DNA of 6,861 nt from JAVBLK01 sp031553565 (GTDB taxonomy: Bacteria > Bacillota > Clostridia > Christensenellales > DUVY01). Below the pieces are notes generated by a model. It was not told the origin of the DNA. It did not search any database and saw nothing but the letters and a program-made list of their open reading frames with translations. The stretch spans positions 1 to 6,861 of the forward strand of contig JAVBLK010000041.1 in NCBI GenBank assembly GCA_031553565.1, read 5' to 3'. The position numbers were made by a program, and so were the translations under genes. Below are positions 6,024 to 6,861 of this stretch, in pieces (position 1 is the stretch's first letter; every line of letters begins with the position of its first letter).

Positions 6024-6055
6024 TTTTACGGCGGAAACCCTTTTCCGCCGTAAAA
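6024..6055. other. Perfect 14-bp hairpin between hpf and the isomerase gene
   Basis: The arms 6024-6037 and 6042-6055 are exact reverse complements (TTTTACGGCGGAAA) around a 4-base loop. On either strand the U residues sit inside the stem, and no uridine run follows directly, so it is not a canonical intrinsic terminator. It could still attenuate transcription, or mark a processing or stability site for the upstream hpf message. Confidence 0.6.
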
Positions 6056-6086
6056 TCCGCTTTTGTTTTACTTGAAAAATCTGCTT

Positions 6087-6443
6087 TTATACCGTGTCGT
6101 CGCTTTCAGCGGCATCCTTTAAGTCGTTGTTAAAGAGTATTTTTGGGATCGTGCCATCCTTGATGCTTTCGATCTTTCCCTGCTGCTTTCTTATCTGCCG
6201 AGTAATTTTCGGTATTATTATGTCAATGTTATCGTACATGTTCATACTCTGCGCCTCGGCGCGCACCTGTTTTTCGCCGAAAATATTTACAGACATTACG
6301 TATGCGGTCTTTTCCTGCCTTAATATAAGCTTGCAAACCGCAGACGGCTCGAAATACTTATTAAGCCTTTGGAGTTTTTTCAATATCAGTGTTTTAAGCT
6401 TCTCATCCACTTCATAGCCGTCGCCGATTACATCGATCTTCAT
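6087..6443 (-). CDS. hpf: Ribosome hibernation promoting factor, short form (HPF/RaiA family)
   Basis: The 118-residue protein matches the N-terminal HPF/YfiA fold, which binds the decoding region of the 30S subunit and silences ribosomes under stress or in stationary phase. Visible family features are the first strand MKIDVIGDGYEV, helix KLKTLILKKLQRLNKYF (15-31), the strands around VCKLILRQEK and AYVMSVNIFG, RAEAQSMNMYDNID (61-74), and the basic helix PKITRQIRKQQGKI (78-91). Most Firmicutes carry a long HPF with an extra C-terminal dimerisation domain. This one stops after a short acidic tail (98-118), so it should act as a short-form factor unless a partner is encoded elsewhere. The ATG at 6443 is preferred because GGAGGT (6451-6456) is seven bases upstream; the longer in-frame TTG start overlaps that site. 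A long structured leader precedes it. Confidence 0.9.
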   Translation of the reverse strand: MKIDVIGDGYEVDEKLKTLILKKLQRLNKYFEPSAVCKLILRQEKTAYVMSVNIFGEKQVRAEAQSMNMYDNIDIIIPKITRQIRKQQGKIESIKDGTIPKILFNNDLKDAAESDDTV

Positions 6444-6456
6444 ATGCTGTACCTCC

Positions 6457-6670
6457 AAAATAATTTATGCGGCAAGCGGCTTTATAGGTAACCGCTGATT
6501 AATTCGATAGAATTTGTGGCCGCGTCTTTTTCGCCATAAAAAGTCTTCTTTTCTTGCCAATACCTTCGGGTATTGCCTTCGAAAACAAGCCGTTTTCTGT
6601 CTTAAAAATACTTGCTCAAAATTTATCTCATTTAATCATCGTTTACCTTGGCGTGACCGCCTGCTATCAT
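6457..6670 (-). ncRNA. Structured leader of hpf, candidate raiA-type noncoding RNA
   Basis: Between the promoter and hpf lie about 225 transcribed bases without a plausible gene. In minus-strand order they can form several hairpins. GAAAAC pairs with GTTTTC (6581-6597, 5-base loop). CAATACC pairs with GGTATTG (6558-6575, 4-base loop). CTTTTT pairs with AAAAAG (6526-6543). AGCGG pairs with CCGCT (6475-6496). A short GGCG/CGCC hairpin lies near the 5' end. The raiA RNA is a known structured RNA class found upstream of raiA/hpf genes in Bacillota and Actinomycetota. Position, length and strand fit that class, but I cannot confirm its consensus from memory. It could instead be an unrelated regulatory leader. 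Confidence 0.5.
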
Positions 6671-6676
6671 ATATTA

Positions 6677-6705
6677 ATTATACAACATGCGGACAGATTT
6701 GTAAA
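6677..6705 (-). promoter_or_regulatory. Strong promoter for the hpf leader
   Basis: On the minus strand, TTTACA (6705-6700) and a perfect TATAAT (6682-6677) are separated by 17 bases. Transcription would begin near 6670, about 227 bases ahead of the hpf start codon. Confidence 0.8.
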
Positions 6706-6743
6706 TAGCGAAGTTTTATCAAGGTGTGGCCAATTTGGTGTTG

Positions 6744-6861
6744 TTACAAAAAATCCAATATACTGAACGGCAGGTCGCGATATTTATGCAAGTGCTTATT
6801 AAATGATTTATGCTCTACCGGAACTTGATGTTCTAATTTTGCTTCGCCGTATTTGTTGTAT
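6744..6861 (-). CDS. 3' end of an unrecognised gene, cut by the window edge
   Basis: On the minus strand a frame stays open for 38 codons from the window edge and ends with TAA at 6746-6744. The peptide is polar and basic with His, Lys and Tyr residues (ending KYRDLPFSILDFL). I do not recognise a family. The absence of stops in this AT-rich stretch is modest evidence for coding. No terminator hairpin follows, and the hpf-leader promoter starts 39 bases further along, so read-through into hpf is possible. Confidence 0.45.
   Translation of the reverse strand, partial: YNKYGEAKLEHQVPVEHKSFNKHLHKYRDLPFSILDFL

Noticed and set aside
6444..6458. Upstream TTG start for hpf
   Set aside because: It overlaps the GGAGGT site that serves the ATG at 6443, and the family normally begins at that Met.
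6558..6575. C(UUCG)G tetraloop hairpin read on the plus strand as a separate plus-strand RNA
   Set aside because: The plus strand has no promoter or terminator around it, whereas the minus strand has a near-consensus promoter leading to hpf. The strand is still not fully settled.
1..6861. CRISPR array, tRNA genes, or a complete insertion sequence with terminal inverted repeats
   Set aside because: No regularly spaced short repeats, no cloverleaf-like sequence and no paired terminal inverted repeats were seen.

Overview
The window looks like a mid-GC Gram-positive chromosome, most likely an uncultured member of Clostridia (Bacillota). The reasons are a large Alu-domain SRP RNA, strong AGGAGG-type ribosome binding sites, sigma-A type promoters and a lipobox lipoprotein. 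The assignment is inference from these signatures and not from a database match.

Left third (1-1907): a degraded, duplicated piece of prophage. A minus-strand gene for a siphophage-type tail/baseplate protein (807-1862) has lost both ends. A 157-bp direct copy of its middle lies at 1-157, so the segment 158-1473 looks like one unit of a tandem duplication. Inside that unit a plus-strand lipoprotein gene (256-810) runs convergent to the tail gene, with overlapping stop codons. Base composition changes abruptly inside both genes.

Middle (1864-3104): a complete minus-strand SRP RNA gene, with promoter (2180-2207), 265-nt RNA (1908-2172) and strong hairpin terminator (1864-1907). It is followed to the right by a minus-strand Y1/RAYT-like transposase-family gene (2265-3017) with its own near-consensus promoter. 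Its catalytic motifs are altered, so it may be inactive or domesticated.

Right half (3139-5099): divergent from the transposase gene, a membrane-anchored XRE regulator (HTH, five membrane segments, extracytoplasmic C-terminal domain) precedes a small four-segment membrane protein, probably as an operon. A perfect palindrome with helically phased TATAC repeats lies between the divergent promoters. At 5197-6443 on the minus strand are a short hibernation promoting factor (hpf) and, downstream of it, a xylose-isomerase-like sugar phosphate isomerase/epimerase. hpf is preceded by a strong promoter and a structured leader of about 225 nt, which may be a raiA-type noncoding RNA. The last 118 bases hold the 3' end of an unrecognised minus-strand gene.

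The most interesting points are the duplicated tail/lipoprotein cassette beside the SRP RNA gene, the RAYT-like protein lacking the usual catalytic Tyr and second His, the structured hpf leader, and the membrane-tethered regulator with a slippery A-run in its tether. I see no CRISPR array, tRNA or complete insertion sequence.
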